A stretch of DNA of 64,000 bases from Nocardioides immobilis (GTDB taxonomy: Bacteria; Actinomycetota; Actinomycetes; Propionibacteriales; Nocardioidaceae), in assembly GCF_003515065.1 (NCBI RefSeq), contig NZ_QXGH01000009.1, positions 496,001-560,000 on the forward strand, read 5' to 3'. The notes under the pieces were generated by a model, which was not told the origin of the DNA, did not search any database, and worked only from the letters and a program-made list of their open reading frames with translations. Both the position numbers and the translations under genes were made by a program. Shown one piece after another: positions 9,636 through 17,942 of this stretch; within the stretch, counting starts at the first letter, position 1, and the number at the start of each line of letters is the position of its first letter.

Positions 9636-10838
9636 TCAGCTCAGCCCGAGCTCGTCGCAGTCGTCCTCGATGCCGGCGCAGAGCTCGTCGACGGTGAGCG
9701 CCCCGGCGTCGATGATGTCCTGCACGTTGGCCTGGGTGATCACCTGGGCGGGCAGGAGCACCGCCTGCAGGTCGTGACTCGGAGCCTCCGGGTCCTCGAA
9801 CGGCTCCAGCACGATGCCCGCGTCGGCCGGGTCCGTGCCCTGGATGAGCGCGATCGCCAGCTGGGCGGCGGCGGTGGCCTCGAGCGTGACGTCCTTGAAG
9901 ATCGTCAGGCTCTGCTGGCCGGTGATGACGTTCTGCAGGCCCTCGACGCTGGCGTCCTGTCCGGTCACCACGACGTGGCCGTCCAGTCCGGGGTCCTTCA
10001 GGACGCCGATCACGGCGTTCGCGATGTCGTCGTTGGCCGCGAGCACGCCCTGGACGTCACCGCCGGCCGCGGTGAGCGCCTGGTTGAACGTGGGCGCGGC
10101 GTTCTCGACGTCCCAGCCCTTGACCGTGGCCTCGGACACGATCTCGATGTCGCCCGCCTCGTCCAGCGGGTCGAGCACCTCGTGGGCGCCCTTCGCGAAG
10201 AGCACCGCGTTGTTGTCGACGTCGGTCCCGCCGTTCATCATGATGATCCGCGGCTTGTCGATGTCCTGGGCCTCCAGGCAGTCGACCAGGGTCTGCGCCT
10301 GCAGCCGGCCGACGTCCTGGTTGTCGAAGGACACGTAGTACGGCGCGGAGCCGCCGAGGTTGACGCGGTCGTAGTCGATGACGTCGACACCGGCCTCGTC
10401 CGCGGCCTGCTCGACACCGGCGCCCGACGCGGCGTCGATCGAGTCGATGATCAGGACGTCGACGCCCTGGCCGATCATGCTCTGCGCGATCGACGTGAAC
10501 TTGTTCTTGTCGCCCTGGGCGTTCTGCACGTCGGCCTCGATGCCGGCGTTGGTGAGCGCCTCGGTCAGCAGCGGTGCGTCGTACAGCTCGTACCTCGTGG
10601 ACGACGTGGTGTCCGGCAGGATCACGCCGACCTTGCCCGACGCCTGCGCGGAGGTGTCGACCGGCGGCGGGGCCGACGCCTCGCTCGTGGGCGGGTTCTC
10701 GAGGGAGCAGGCGGCGGTGATGTCGGCGTCGCCGCCTCCCCCTCCGCCGTCGGAATCGGCGCAGGCGGCCAACGCGGTGGCGCCGAGAAGTACGGCGGCA
10801 CCGAACGCGGTGGAGCGGCGGAAGGCTGGTGTGGACAT
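9636..10838 (-). CDS. Xylose-type sugar-binding lipoprotein of ABC transporter
   Basis: A 400-aa periplasmic-binding-fold lipoprotein (Peripla_BP_4, XylF-like). The signal peptide ends in a lipobox, ALAAC, with C26 as the lipidated cysteine, followed by a Gly/Asp-rich tether. KVGVILPDTTSSTRYELYDAP opens the mature domain, and GDKNKFTSIAQSMIGQGVDVLIID and VLAANDDIANAVIGVL are typical family segments. It is the first gene of the operon, with GAGGAG before the ATG. Xylose is the best guess from the XylF resemblance; other pentoses are possible. The divergent ROK gene is the likely regulator. Confidence 0.9.
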   Translation of the reverse strand: MSTPAFRRSTAFGAAVLLGATALAACADSDGGGGGGDADITAACSLENPPTSEASAPPPVDTSAQASGKVGVILPDTTSSTRYELYDAPLLTEALTNAGIEADVQNAQGDKNKFTSIAQSMIGQGVDVLIIDSIDAASGAGVEQAADEAGVDVIDYDRVNLGGSAPYYVSFDNQDVGRLQAQTLVDCLEAQDIDKPRIIMMNGGTDVDNNAVLFAKGAHEVLDPLDEAGDIEIVSEATVKGWDVENAAPTFNQALTAAGGDVQGVLAANDDIANAVIGVLKDPGLDGHVVVTGQDASVEGLQNVITGQQSLTIFKDVTLEATAAAQLAIALIQGTDPADAGIVLEPFEDPEAPSHDLQAVLLPAQVITQANVQDIIDAGALTVDELCAGIEDDCDELGLS

Positions 10839-10903
10839 GGGACTCCTCGACGCAGGGGTGGAACGCGAACTTTGATCGAGTGTCGACCGTCACGCTGTTG
10901 CCG

Positions 10904-10914
10904 TCAAGACTTGA
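10904..10914. promoter_or_regulatory. Candidate ROK operator between sugar transporter and regulator
   Basis: TCAAG-A-CTTGA is a perfect 11-bp palindrome in the 161-bp divergent intergenic region, within a locally AT-rich stretch (10904-10965) that probably holds both promoters. Position and symmetry suit a ROK repressor site; this is inference only. Confidence 0.4.
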
Positions 10915-10999
10915 ACACAAAAACTCTCTTTTCCCGCCAAAGACTCGCAGTAGTGATCGCTGCTTGACCACAAACCCATCGACAGGGCACAGTTCCGCC

Positions 11000-12190
11000 A
11001 TGCCTTCCGTACCCGGCGACTCCGCTCCGGGTTCCCCCGCGTCCCTGCGGACCGCGAACCAGCAGCGGGTGCTCGACGTGCTCCGGACCGCGGCCCCGGG
11101 TCCGCACGTCGCTGACGCGGGGGGCCGCCCGACGGCGTTCACCCAGGCAGAGCTCGCGCGCGAGACCGGTCTCGCCCGCGCGACGATCTCCAACATCGTG
11201 CGGGAGCTCAGCGCTGCCGGTCTCGTCGACAGCGAGGCCGGCAGTGGCCGGCGCGGCTCAGCGGTCAGCCTTTCTCCGGCGGCCGGTGTCGTCGCCGGCG
11301 TGGACTTCGGCCACAGCCACCTCGCCGTGGCGATCGGCGACCTGACCGGTCAGGTGCTCGTGGAGGAGCGGCGGCACCTGGCTGCCTCGCTCGAGCACGA
11401 CGAGGCCCTCGCACTCGCCGCCGAGCTCATCGACGGCATGCGCCCACCCGGCAGCGCCCTGCGACACATCGGGATGGGTCTGCCGGCGCCCGTCACCGAG
11501 GACGTCATCCGCACTCCGGCCATCTTCCCGGGCTGGCGCGGCGTCGACGCGGCCCGCGCGGCCGCCGAGGTGCTCGGCGCACCCGTCGACGTCGAGAACG
11601 ACGCCAACCTCGGAGCGCTCGCCGAGCACCGCTGTGGCGTCGGCCGGGGTCGCGACAGCTCGGTGTTCGTCAAGATCTCGTCCGGTGTCGGCGCCGGCAT
11701 CATCATCAACAACTCGCTGTTCCACGGCGCCGGCGGGACCGCCGGCGAGATCGGCCACCTCACCCTCGACGAGCAGGGACCGATGTGTCGCTGCGGAAGT
11801 CGCGGCTGCCTCGAGGCCTACACGTCGGTGGGCGCGGTGACGGCGATGATCGCCGGCCAGTACCCGAAGGCCACCCTCGACGACATCGTCCAGGCCGCCC
11901 AGGACGGCGACGTGTCCGCGCGGCGGGCCCTCGAGGACGCCGGGCTCCACCTCGGCTGGGGCCTGGCCACCATCGTCAACCTGCTCAACCCGTCGGTGAT
12001 CGTCGTCGGTGGCGACATGGCCCGCGCCGGCGAGCTGCTCCTCGAGCCGGCCCGCATCGGCCTGCGCCGCCACGCGCTCGACGCCGTCGCGCAGACACCC
12101 GTCCTCGCGAGCCAGCTCGGCGAACGGGCCAGCCTCGTCGGCGCCGTACTGCTCGCCGCGGAGCGCACCGAGCTGCTTGTCCAGACTTGA
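11000..12190 (+). CDS. ROK-family transcriptional regulator
   Basis: A 396-aa repressor of the XylR/NagC type. Residues about 20-85 form a winged helix (FTQAELARETGLARATISNIVRELSAAGLV). The rest is a ROK sugar-kinase-like fold with VENDANLGALAEHRCG and the zinc motif CRCGSRGCLEAY. The sugar is likely the inducer carried by the divergent ABC transporter. I start at the ATG at 11000 (MPSVPGDSAPGSPASLRTANQQRVL); the frame is open 57 codons upstream, but that part runs through the operator region. Confidence 0.9.
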   Translation: MPSVPGDSAPGSPASLRTANQQRVLDVLRTAAPGPHVADAGGRPTAFTQAELARETGLARATISNIVRELSAAGLVDSEAGSGRRGSAVSLSPAAGVVAGVDFGHSHLAVAIGDLTGQVLVEERRHLAASLEHDEALALAAELIDGMRPPGSALRHIGMGLPAPVTEDVIRTPAIFPGWRGVDAARAAAEVLGAPVDVENDANLGALAEHRCGVGRGRDSSVFVKISSGVGAGIIINNSLFHGAGGTAGEIGHLTLDEQGPMCRCGSRGCLEAYTSVGAVTAMIAGQYPKATLDDIVQAAQDGDVSARRALEDAGLHLGWGLATIVNLLNPSVIVVGGDMARAGELLLEPARIGLRRHALDAVAQTPVLASQLGERASLVGAVLLAAERTELLVQT

Positions 12191-12194
12191 TCGC

Positions 12195-12803
12195 CTACTG
12201 AGGTTGCTCCTGCTTGCGGGCCTTCCGCCGGTCCCACCAGCCCTTGAACCTTTGCCAGCCGCGCCGGATCAGCTTGATGGCGAACCACAGCACCACCAGG
12301 CCGATCAGCAGGAACGTGCCGGCGATCCCGGCCGCGATGTAGGGATGCTCGATCGCGAACCAGACCAGCGCGAGCACGACGATGTCCTCGGTCGCGCTCA
12401 CGGTCACGTTGCTGAACGGCTCGGGGACGCTGTTGATCGCCAGCCGGGTCCCGGTCTTCACCGAGTGCGAGCCCAGCGCGCTGCTGCCGCCGACGATGCC
12501 GCCCACCAGCGCGTTCATGGACTCGGAGTCGCCCGCCAGCAGCACCCCGATGGCACCGCCGACCACGGGCCGGATCGCGGTGGAGATCACGTCCCACGCG
12601 GAGTCGACGTACGGAACCTTGTCGGCGACGAACTCGAAGGCGTACATCAGCCCGGCGACCGCGAGCACGTCCCAACGACCGAGCTCGTCGGAGATCTGCT
12701 CGAAGCCGCCGACGCGCTCGGCGATGCCGAGCACGAGGACGACCAGGTAGGCGTTGACGCCGCTGGCCCAGCCGCTCGAGAAGGTCAGGGCGAGGGTCTC
12801 CAC
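12195..12803 (-). CDS. DUF4126-family membrane protein
   Basis: A 202-aa predicted membrane protein. METLALTFSSGWASGVNAYLVVLVLGIAERVG at the start, the Gly-rich segment IRPVVGGAIGVLLAGDSESMNALVGGIVGG and three or four hydrophobic segments match DUF4126, whose function is unknown. The C-terminus is basic (RRGWQRFKGWWDRRKARKQ) and presumably cytoplasmic. It starts with GTG and converges with the ROK gene, leaving 4 nt between the stops. Confidence 0.82.
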   Translation of the reverse strand: METLALTFSSGWASGVNAYLVVLVLGIAERVGGFEQISDELGRWDVLAVAGLMYAFEFVADKVPYVDSAWDVISTAIRPVVGGAIGVLLAGDSESMNALVGGIVGGSSALGSHSVKTGTRLAINSVPEPFSNVTVSATEDIVVLALVWFAIEHPYIAAGIAGTFLLIGLVVLWFAIKLIRRGWQRFKGWWDRRKARKQEQPQ

Positions 12804-12877
12804 GCCGGAAGGCTAGGGCGTGCCTCCTCATCCCGCCATCGCCGTCTGTTGCCGTCGGGACCGGGTACTCCCCCGAC

Positions 12878-13363
12878 ATGACCATCGACGATCCGAACGG
12901 CGACCTCAGCCCAGACCCGGACACCGAGAGCTACGGCGACTACAGCGTCGACGACGAGGACCAGCTCCAGCCGGCCGACACCCTGGACGACCCCGATGTC
13001 GAGGACGCGCTGGACCGGGGCTACTCACCGCCGGAGCGCTACTCGGCGGCACAGGGCTTCGGCAACACGCCCGCCGAGGAGGAACGCGGCGAGACCCTGG
13101 AGCAGCGGGTCGCGCAGGAGGAGCCGGAGCCCGACCCCTACGCGTGGATCGACCAGGGCCCCGACGCGATCGTCGACGACGATGTCGACAGCGGCGAGGT
13201 CGGGGGCGAGCGGGCGGGCCGGCTCGTCGAGCCCGACGAGGGCGTCCGCGGCGACACCGAGGAAGGCATGGTCGGCACCGACGTCGGGATCGACGGCGCG
13301 GCTGCCAGCGCCGAGGAAGCCGCTGTGCACGTGGTTCCGGAGGAGCCCGTCGAGCCGCTGTAG
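12878..13363 (+). CDS. DUF5709-family acidic protein
   Basis: A 161-aa, very acidic, probably disordered cytosolic protein. The core LDRGYSPPERYSAAQGFGNT followed by EEERGETLEQRVAQEEPEPDPY is the DUF5709 signature common in actinomycetes. It has no enzyme motif or membrane segment. The ATG at 12878 begins MTIDDPNGDLSPDPDTESYGDY. Such proteins are often seen near stress genes, and a possible stress-type promoter lies before the next gene. Function unknown. Confidence 0.82.
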   Translation: MTIDDPNGDLSPDPDTESYGDYSVDDEDQLQPADTLDDPDVEDALDRGYSPPERYSAAQGFGNTPAEEERGETLEQRVAQEEPEPDPYAWIDQGPDAIVDDDVDSGEVGGERAGRLVEPDEGVRGDTEEGMVGTDVGIDGAAASAEEAAVHVVPEEPVEPL

Positions 13364-13376
13364 CCCCCTCCCGCCC

Positions 13377-13401
13377 GTCTGCGATCACACCCCGCGGGTA
13401 C
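13377..13401 (+). promoter_or_regulatory. Possible SigF/SigB-like promoter of the GPGG gene
   Basis: GTCT, 15 nt, then GGGTAC resembles the actinobacterial stress-sigma promoter (GTTT, about 15 nt, GGGTAT). It lies 51 bp before the GPGG microprotein start. The match is partial and unverified. Confidence 0.3.
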
Positions 13402-13452
13402 CACTAGGCCGGCAGATCAGCGCGATCTGTCACCGATCAGGAGGTTGAAACG

Positions 13453-13599
13453 ATGCTCGCTTTCATTCTGTGGATTCTCGCGGTGGTGCTGGTGGTCTCC
13501 GGGATCGTCAGCCTGTTCCGCGGTGAGCTGCTGTGGGGCATCCTGCTCATCGTCGTCGGACTGCTCGTGGGCCCGGGCGGCGTCAGCCTCTTCACCTGA
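13453..13599 (+). CDS. GPGG-motif small membrane protein
   Basis: A 48-aa protein: two hydrophobic stretches (about 2-20 and 26-41) joined by a short polar turn (FRGEL), ending in GPGGVSLFT. This matches the actinobacterial GPGG-motif small membrane proteins of unknown role. AGGAGG lies 7 nt before the ATG, which supports real translation despite the length. Its 3' end overlaps the convergent hydrolase stop by 8 nt. Confidence 0.75.
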   Translation: MLAFILWILAVVLVVSGIVSLFRGELLWGILLIVVGLLVGPGGVSLFT

Positions 13600-14809
13600 T
13601 GTCGATCCAGACCATCCGGTGATCTGACGTCGGGAACTGGAAGGTCCCCGTGAGCCGGTAGAGCGGGTCCGTCGTGGTCGGCCAGAAGATGCCGGACCCG
13701 ACGGTCCGCAACTGGCGCGAGGGCAGGACGTAGTCGACACGGAGGTTGCCGGGCGCACCGTCGGCGAAGTCGGCGGTGTCGTACGCCGGGTCGCCCTCGT
13801 GGGTCGCGTTTGCCCCACCCTGGAGGAGGCTCGCCTCGGGACCTCCCTCGGAGGTGGGGTCGCTCTCGCCGATGAGCGGATGGTCCAGCAGCTGCAGGAT
13901 CGCGTCGTCGACCGAGTCCCCGTCGTGGGGGTCGGCGTTCTGGTCGCCGGCGATGACGAACTGCGTGCCCGGCCGGAGCCCGCCGTACCGGCCGTTGTCG
14001 TCGTAGATGTACGACGCCCGCGGGCCGCCGGACACGTAGTCGGCCCAGAACCTGATCTCGTCGTGGTTGCGGGTGCCGTTGCGGTCCTCGGCGCCGTCGA
14101 AGGTCGGCGGCGTCGGGTGCGAGACGAGGAAGTGCACGACCTTGCTGCCGACCTGGATCGGCAGGTCCCAGTGCGACTTGGAGGAGAGGCGGAAGACCGC
14201 CTGCTCCTCGGGTGAGTACCAGTCCGCGGGCTCCGGCGTCGCCGGGTCGTCCGGCAGCAGCGCGCCCGGCATGTCCTTCCAGAGGAAGTGCTGGAACGTG
14301 CGGGCCTGGCCGGCCAGGATCGGGTGCTTGGAGTAGACGACCATGCCGTACTGACCGGGGAAGAGCCCGAAGCCGAACGCGTCGTCGCCGCCCGAGACCT
14401 GGCCGTTGTTGTTGAGGTCGAAGCCGCTCGGGACACCGGTGTTGGACGGCGCGATGAAGGCGTAGGGGTACTCGATCGGGTCGGCGCCGTTCTGGCCGAC
14501 CTCGAGGTAGTTGTCGCGGAACAGGTCGACGGCCGCGGGCGCGTAGTCGAACTCGTTGATGAGCACCACGTCGGGGTCGACGCGCTGGATGGTCTCGGCG
14601 ACGTTGCGCGCCTGCTGGTTGTCGGGCGTCGACAGGTCGCTGACCAGCTGGCCCTCGGCGCCGCGGTTGAGCGACGCGTTGAACGTGGCGAACCGCTCCG
14701 GGTCACCGCCGCCGCGGGCGTCGGGTGCCGCTGTGGCCGTGGCCGTGGCCGTCAGGCTGCCGCCGAAGGCGAGGACAGCAGCGAGCAGGAAGAGAGGGGT
14801 ACGGCGCAT
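13592..14809 (-). CDS. Secreted endonuclease/exonuclease/phosphatase-family protein
   Basis: A 405-aa exported hydrolase. A Sec signal peptide of about 28 residues ends in a Thr-Ala repeat. The EEP fold then shows its metal and catalytic residues: ATFNASLNR, LINEFD (metal-binding Glu), GDQNADP (Asp/Asn pair) and the C-terminal SDHRMVWID (catalytic Asp-His). The family includes nucleases and phosphodiesterases; the substrate is unclear, and extracellular nucleic acid or phosphoester use is possible. GGAGG precedes the ATG. Confidence 0.86.
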   Translation of the reverse strand: MRRTPLFLLAAVLAFGGSLTATATATAAPDARGGGDPERFATFNASLNRGAEGQLVSDLSTPDNQQARNVAETIQRVDPDVVLINEFDYAPAAVDLFRDNYLEVGQNGADPIEYPYAFIAPSNTGVPSGFDLNNNGQVSGGDDAFGFGLFPGQYGMVVYSKHPILAGQARTFQHFLWKDMPGALLPDDPATPEPADWYSPEEQAVFRLSSKSHWDLPIQVGSKVVHFLVSHPTPPTFDGAEDRNGTRNHDEIRFWADYVSGGPRASYIYDDNGRYGGLRPGTQFVIAGDQNADPHDGDSVDDAILQLLDHPLIGESDPTSEGGPEASLLQGGANATHEGDPAYDTADFADGAPGNLRVDYVLPSRQLRTVGSGIFWPTTTDPLYRLTGTFQFPTSDHRMVWIDIR

Positions 14810-14872
14810 GGCGGCCTCCGAGCAGGGGCGATGGCGGGACGTGGAGAAGGTACGTCGTCGCCCCGACAGTCG

Positions 14873-16021
14873 CTAGCGCGTCGTCGATGAAGGTTCGGTG
14901 AACCCCGGCTCGGCGGGCCGGACGCCCTTGTAGATGCCACGCCGGACGATCCAGGGCTGCAGCAGGTGCCGCACGGACCAGGCCGGGAAACGGAACGGCA
15001 GACCGGACGGCGCGAACACCTGGAGCCCGTCGGCCTGCGGGCCGATCACCGAGCCCCAGCGGGAGCGCGGAGCGCGGAACGACCGCAGCCGTCCGCCGGC
15101 GAGGTGCGCGCGGATGTTGTGCGCGAGCAGGCGGTCGGCCCGGTTGCGGGCCGATGAGCGGAGCGGATCGGTCGCCGCGACGTCGCCGATCGCGAAGATC
15201 CCGGGCCGGGCCGGTGACTCAAGAGTCGGGCGGACCCGGACGAACCCGTCGTCGTCGAGCACCTCCGCCGGCAGCCACGCCGTGTTGGGGCGGACCTGCC
15301 CGACGGCCCACAGGACGGCGTCCGCCTGCATCGGCTGCTGGCCGGTGCTCCAGCAGACCGGACCGTCGGTGATCCGGTCACACGCGAAGCCGTCCGGGAC
15401 CTGCGCGCGGTGACCGGGGTGCAGGCGGACCCCTGCGTCGGTCAGGCGGGAGTGGACGTGGGACCAGACGCGGGGATGGTGCCGCGGCAGGGCGCGCTCC
15501 CCGGGGAAGCAGAGGTCGACCCGCTTCTCCGGCCACCGGACGGCGAGGTTGAGCGCGCTGCTGACGGCCGCGGCGCCGCCGCCGACCACGACGATCGTGG
15601 CCGCGTCGGCCAGGCGCTGGTGGGTGTGCTGGAGGTCGGCGGCGACCTCGTCGGCGGTCTGCAGGTGGGGTCGGCGCCAGAAGCCGTTGGTGACGCCGGT
15701 GGCGAGGACGAGCACGTCGTACGGCTCGGTCCGGAGCGACCCGTCCGGCAGGGTGACAGCGACCGCGGCCGCGTCGGCGTCGAGACCGGTCAGCGTGCCG
15801 TGGACGGTGCGGACGCCGTCGAGCCGGCGGTAGCGGTCGAACGGGTGCCAGTAGTCACGGCTCCAGGTCTCCGGCCGGGTCAGGCGCAGGCCGAGCTCCT
15901 GGCCGCTGACCAGCCCGGGCTTGGTCGAGATGCCGACGACGTCGGCATGGCGGGCGAGGTGGATCGCCGTCAGCAGCCCGCTGTCGCCGAGGCCGGCCAC
16001 CAGGACCCGGGGCCGGGTCAC
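14873..16021 (-). CDS. FAD-dependent pyridine nucleotide-disulfide-type oxidoreductase
   Basis: A 382-aa NDH-2/FSP1-like flavoprotein. VLVAGLGDSGLLTAIHLARHADVVG is the FAD-binding fold, IVVVGGGAAAVSSALNLA the NAD(P)-binding fold and PGIFAIGDVAATD the second FAD motif. No CxxxxC disulfide is visible, so it is not a thiol reductase; quinone or another small acceptor is likely. The GTG at 16021 overlaps the stop of the DUF1295 gene as GTGA, so the two are translationally coupled and may act on one lipid or quinone substrate. Confidence 0.82.
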   Translation of the reverse strand: MTRPRVLVAGLGDSGLLTAIHLARHADVVGISTKPGLVSGQELGLRLTRPETWSRDYWHPFDRYRRLDGVRTVHGTLTGLDADAAAVAVTLPDGSLRTEPYDVLVLATGVTNGFWRRPHLQTADEVAADLQHTHQRLADAATIVVVGGGAAAVSSALNLAVRWPEKRVDLCFPGERALPRHHPRVWSHVHSRLTDAGVRLHPGHRAQVPDGFACDRITDGPVCWSTGQQPMQADAVLWAVGQVRPNTAWLPAEVLDDDGFVRVRPTLESPARPGIFAIGDVAATDPLRSSARNRADRLLAHNIRAHLAGGRLRSFRAPRSRWGSVIGPQADGLQVFAPSGLPFRFPAWSVRHLLQPWIVRRGIYKGVRPAEPGFTEPSSTTR

Positions 16022-16899
16022 GGACGGTTCCGTCGCGGCGGGCGCGGGACGAGCATGGGCACCCGGTCGATCACCGCCTGGTACGACGGACGCCGCTCCA
16101 GGCTCCGGGCCTCCATCATCGGGATGCTCGCACCGAGGAACATCGCGAGCATGGCGACGGTGCCGGCCAGGACCCACCACCAGTCGCCCGGCGCGGCCGC
16201 GAGCCCGAACAGCCCGAGGGCGAGCCAGAAGCTGATCTCCCCGAAGTAGTTGGGATGCCGCGACCAGCCCCACAGCCCGCGGTCCATCACCTCGCCGGGC
16301 CGGCGGTCGCGGATGAAGCGCCGCATCTGGCCGTCCGCGACCAGCTCGAGGACCACCGCACCGACGCCGGCAACGAGCGCGACGCCGTCGAGCCATCCGA
16401 CGTCCCGGCCCGGGCGCGCGACGGCGGCGTAGACCGGCAGCACGCCGAGGAAGACCTGGAACGTCGGGACCAGGTGGATCGCGAAGAAGTCGACCGGGAG
16501 CTCGAACCGCCCCGCACGCTCGCGGAGCATGGGGTAGCGCCAGTCCTCGTGGTGCAGGCCCGGGAAGCCGATCACCCAGTTGGCCGTGAGCCTGACCGCC
16601 CACAGGAACACCACCGCGAGGACCAGCATCGTCCGGATGTCGTCGCCCTCACCGCCGCTCGCGACCACCCAGTAGACGGCGAGGTACGGCGGCAGCACGC
16701 TCCAGTACGGGTCGTAGAAGCTGGAGTTGTGGTGCCAGCGGCTGGCAGCGAACACCACCACGGTGGCGATCAGGTCGGCGACCAGCGCGTCCAGCCAGAG
16801 CCGGTCCGTGTCCGGCCCCCGGACCAGCCATGCGGTCGCCGTACCGAAGGCGAGCAGGTAGGCGACCGCCACGCGGACCATCGACTCTGCCTTGCTCAC
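16018..16899 (-). CDS. DUF1295 (steroid 5-alpha-reductase-like) membrane protein
   Basis: A 293-aa polytopic membrane protein. SFYDPYWSVLPPYLAVYW, RLTANWVIGFPGLHHEDWRY and the C-terminal GLWGWSRHPNYFGEISFW are the DUF1295 / isoprenylcysteine-methyltransferase-like signature, a fold shared with steroid 5-alpha reductases. The likely substrate is a lipid, steroid or isoprenoid; the reaction is not established. It starts with GTG, and a degenerate KstR-like site lies 12-28 bp upstream. It overlaps the flavoprotein gene by 4 nt, so an electron-donor pair is plausible. Confidence 0.84.
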   Translation of the reverse strand: MSKAESMVRVAVAYLLAFGTATAWLVRGPDTDRLWLDALVADLIATVVVFAASRWHHNSSFYDPYWSVLPPYLAVYWVVASGGEGDDIRTMLVLAVVFLWAVRLTANWVIGFPGLHHEDWRYPMLRERAGRFELPVDFFAIHLVPTFQVFLGVLPVYAAVARPGRDVGWLDGVALVAGVGAVVLELVADGQMRRFIRDRRPGEVMDRGLWGWSRHPNYFGEISFWLALGLFGLAAAPGDWWWVLAGTVAMLAMFLGASIPMMEARSLERRPSYQAVIDRVPMLVPRPPRRNRP

Positions 16900-16910
16900 C
16901 TGCCGAGGAT

Positions 16911-16927
16911 AGAGGAACGTGTTCTAG
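16911..16927. promoter_or_regulatory. Degenerate KstR-like site before the DUF1295 operon
   Basis: AGGAACGTGTTCTA matches TNNAACNNGTTNNA at every fixed base except the first T. It lies 14 bp before the DUF1295 start and overlaps the LysR stop codon. It is weaker than the perfect sites at 4155 and 42486. Confidence 0.35.
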
Positions 16928-17850
16928 TTTTTCGCTCGCACGGGTCTCGTGTGATCGGCTGCCCAGGCCACCAGGTCGCGCGCGGGACCCTCGGGCGGGT
17001 GGGCACCGCCGCGCCACACGGCGTGCAGCCGGCGGGTGAGGTCGAGTCCGGCGACGTTGATGGGCACCAGCCGGCCGGTGCTGAGGTCGTCGCGGATCGC
17101 GTGCGCGCCGAGGGCCGCGGGACCGGCTCCGGCGGCAACAGCGGACCGGACGGCCGCCGTACTGGAGAGCTCCAGGGCGGGCGGCGCGGTCGGGAGACCC
17201 TCGAGCGCCCGCTCGAGGACGGTGCGGGTGCCGGAGCCGCGCTCTCGGACGACGAGCGGCGTCGCGGCCAGCGTGGAGGCGGTGACCCGGCGGCTGGACC
17301 GCAGGGCCCAGGGGTGACCGGGCCCGACGACCACCACCAGGGTGTCGGTGCCGACCAGCCGGTGCTGCAGGTCCTCAGGCGCGGCGGGGCCCTCGACGAA
17401 GCCCAGGTCGACCTCGCCCGTCGCCACCAGAGCCGCTACCCGCTCGCTGTTGGTCGCCGTCATGGTGACGTCGGTCGGCACCCGACCGAGCTGCGCCTGC
17501 CGCGCGCGGAGCGCGACCAGCCAGCCCGGCAGCAGGTGCTCGGCGATCGTCAGGCTGGCGGCGATGCTGAGGTGGCCGCGACGATCGGCGCGGAGCGCGG
17601 TGATGCCGGCGTCGAGCTGCTCGGCGGCCTCCAGCACGCCTGCTGCCCACTGCACGAGCAGCTCGCCGGTCGGGGTCAGCGCCGATCCGCGCCGCGAACG
17701 GTCGAGCAGCGCCGCGCCGACCAGCGACTCCATGGTCCGTACCCGCGACGAGGCCGCCTGCTGGGTGATGCCGAGCTCGGCAGCAGCCGCACTCAGGCTC
17801 CCGGTGCGGGAGACGACCACGAGGAGCTCGAGCGCGCGCAGCTCCGGCAC
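16924..17850 (-). CDS. LysR-family transcriptional regulator
   Basis: A 308-aa regulator. The N-terminal winged helix-turn-helix (LRALELLVVVSRTGSLSAAAAELGITQQAASSRVRTME) is followed by a LysR substrate-binding domain (LSIAASLTIAEHLLPGWL, VDLGFVEGP, and others). The ligand is unknown. I chose the GTG at 17850 (VPELRALELL); a GTG 15 nt upstream is equally possible. It is divergent from fprA, and the palindrome between them is probably its own operator. Confidence 0.87.
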   Translation of the reverse strand: MPELRALELLVVVSRTGSLSAAAAELGITQQAASSRVRTMESLVGAALLDRSRRGSALTPTGELLVQWAAGVLEAAEQLDAGITALRADRRGHLSIAASLTIAEHLLPGWLVALRARQAQLGRVPTDVTMTATNSERVAALVATGEVDLGFVEGPAAPEDLQHRLVGTDTLVVVVGPGHPWALRSSRRVTASTLAATPLVVRERGSGTRTVLERALEGLPTAPPALELSSTAAVRSAVAAGAGPAALGAHAIRDDLSTGRLVPINVAGLDLTRRLHAVWRGGAHPPEGPARDLVAWAADHTRPVRAKN

Positions 17851-17869
17851 GTGGGATCCCAACACGAGA

Positions 17870-17886
17870 CACAAGCCTACCTTGTG
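17870..17886. promoter_or_regulatory. LysR-type palindrome between the regulator and fprA
   Basis: CACAAG-CCTAC-CTTGTG has perfect 6-bp arms and fits the T-N11-A layout of LysR sites. It lies 20 bp before the regulator and about 57 bp before fprA. Confidence 0.45.
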
Positions 17887-17942
17887 ACCCCACAACCACA
17901 ACCTCGTTCTGTGACGGGCCATCCGTGTCCAGACTGGAGGAC

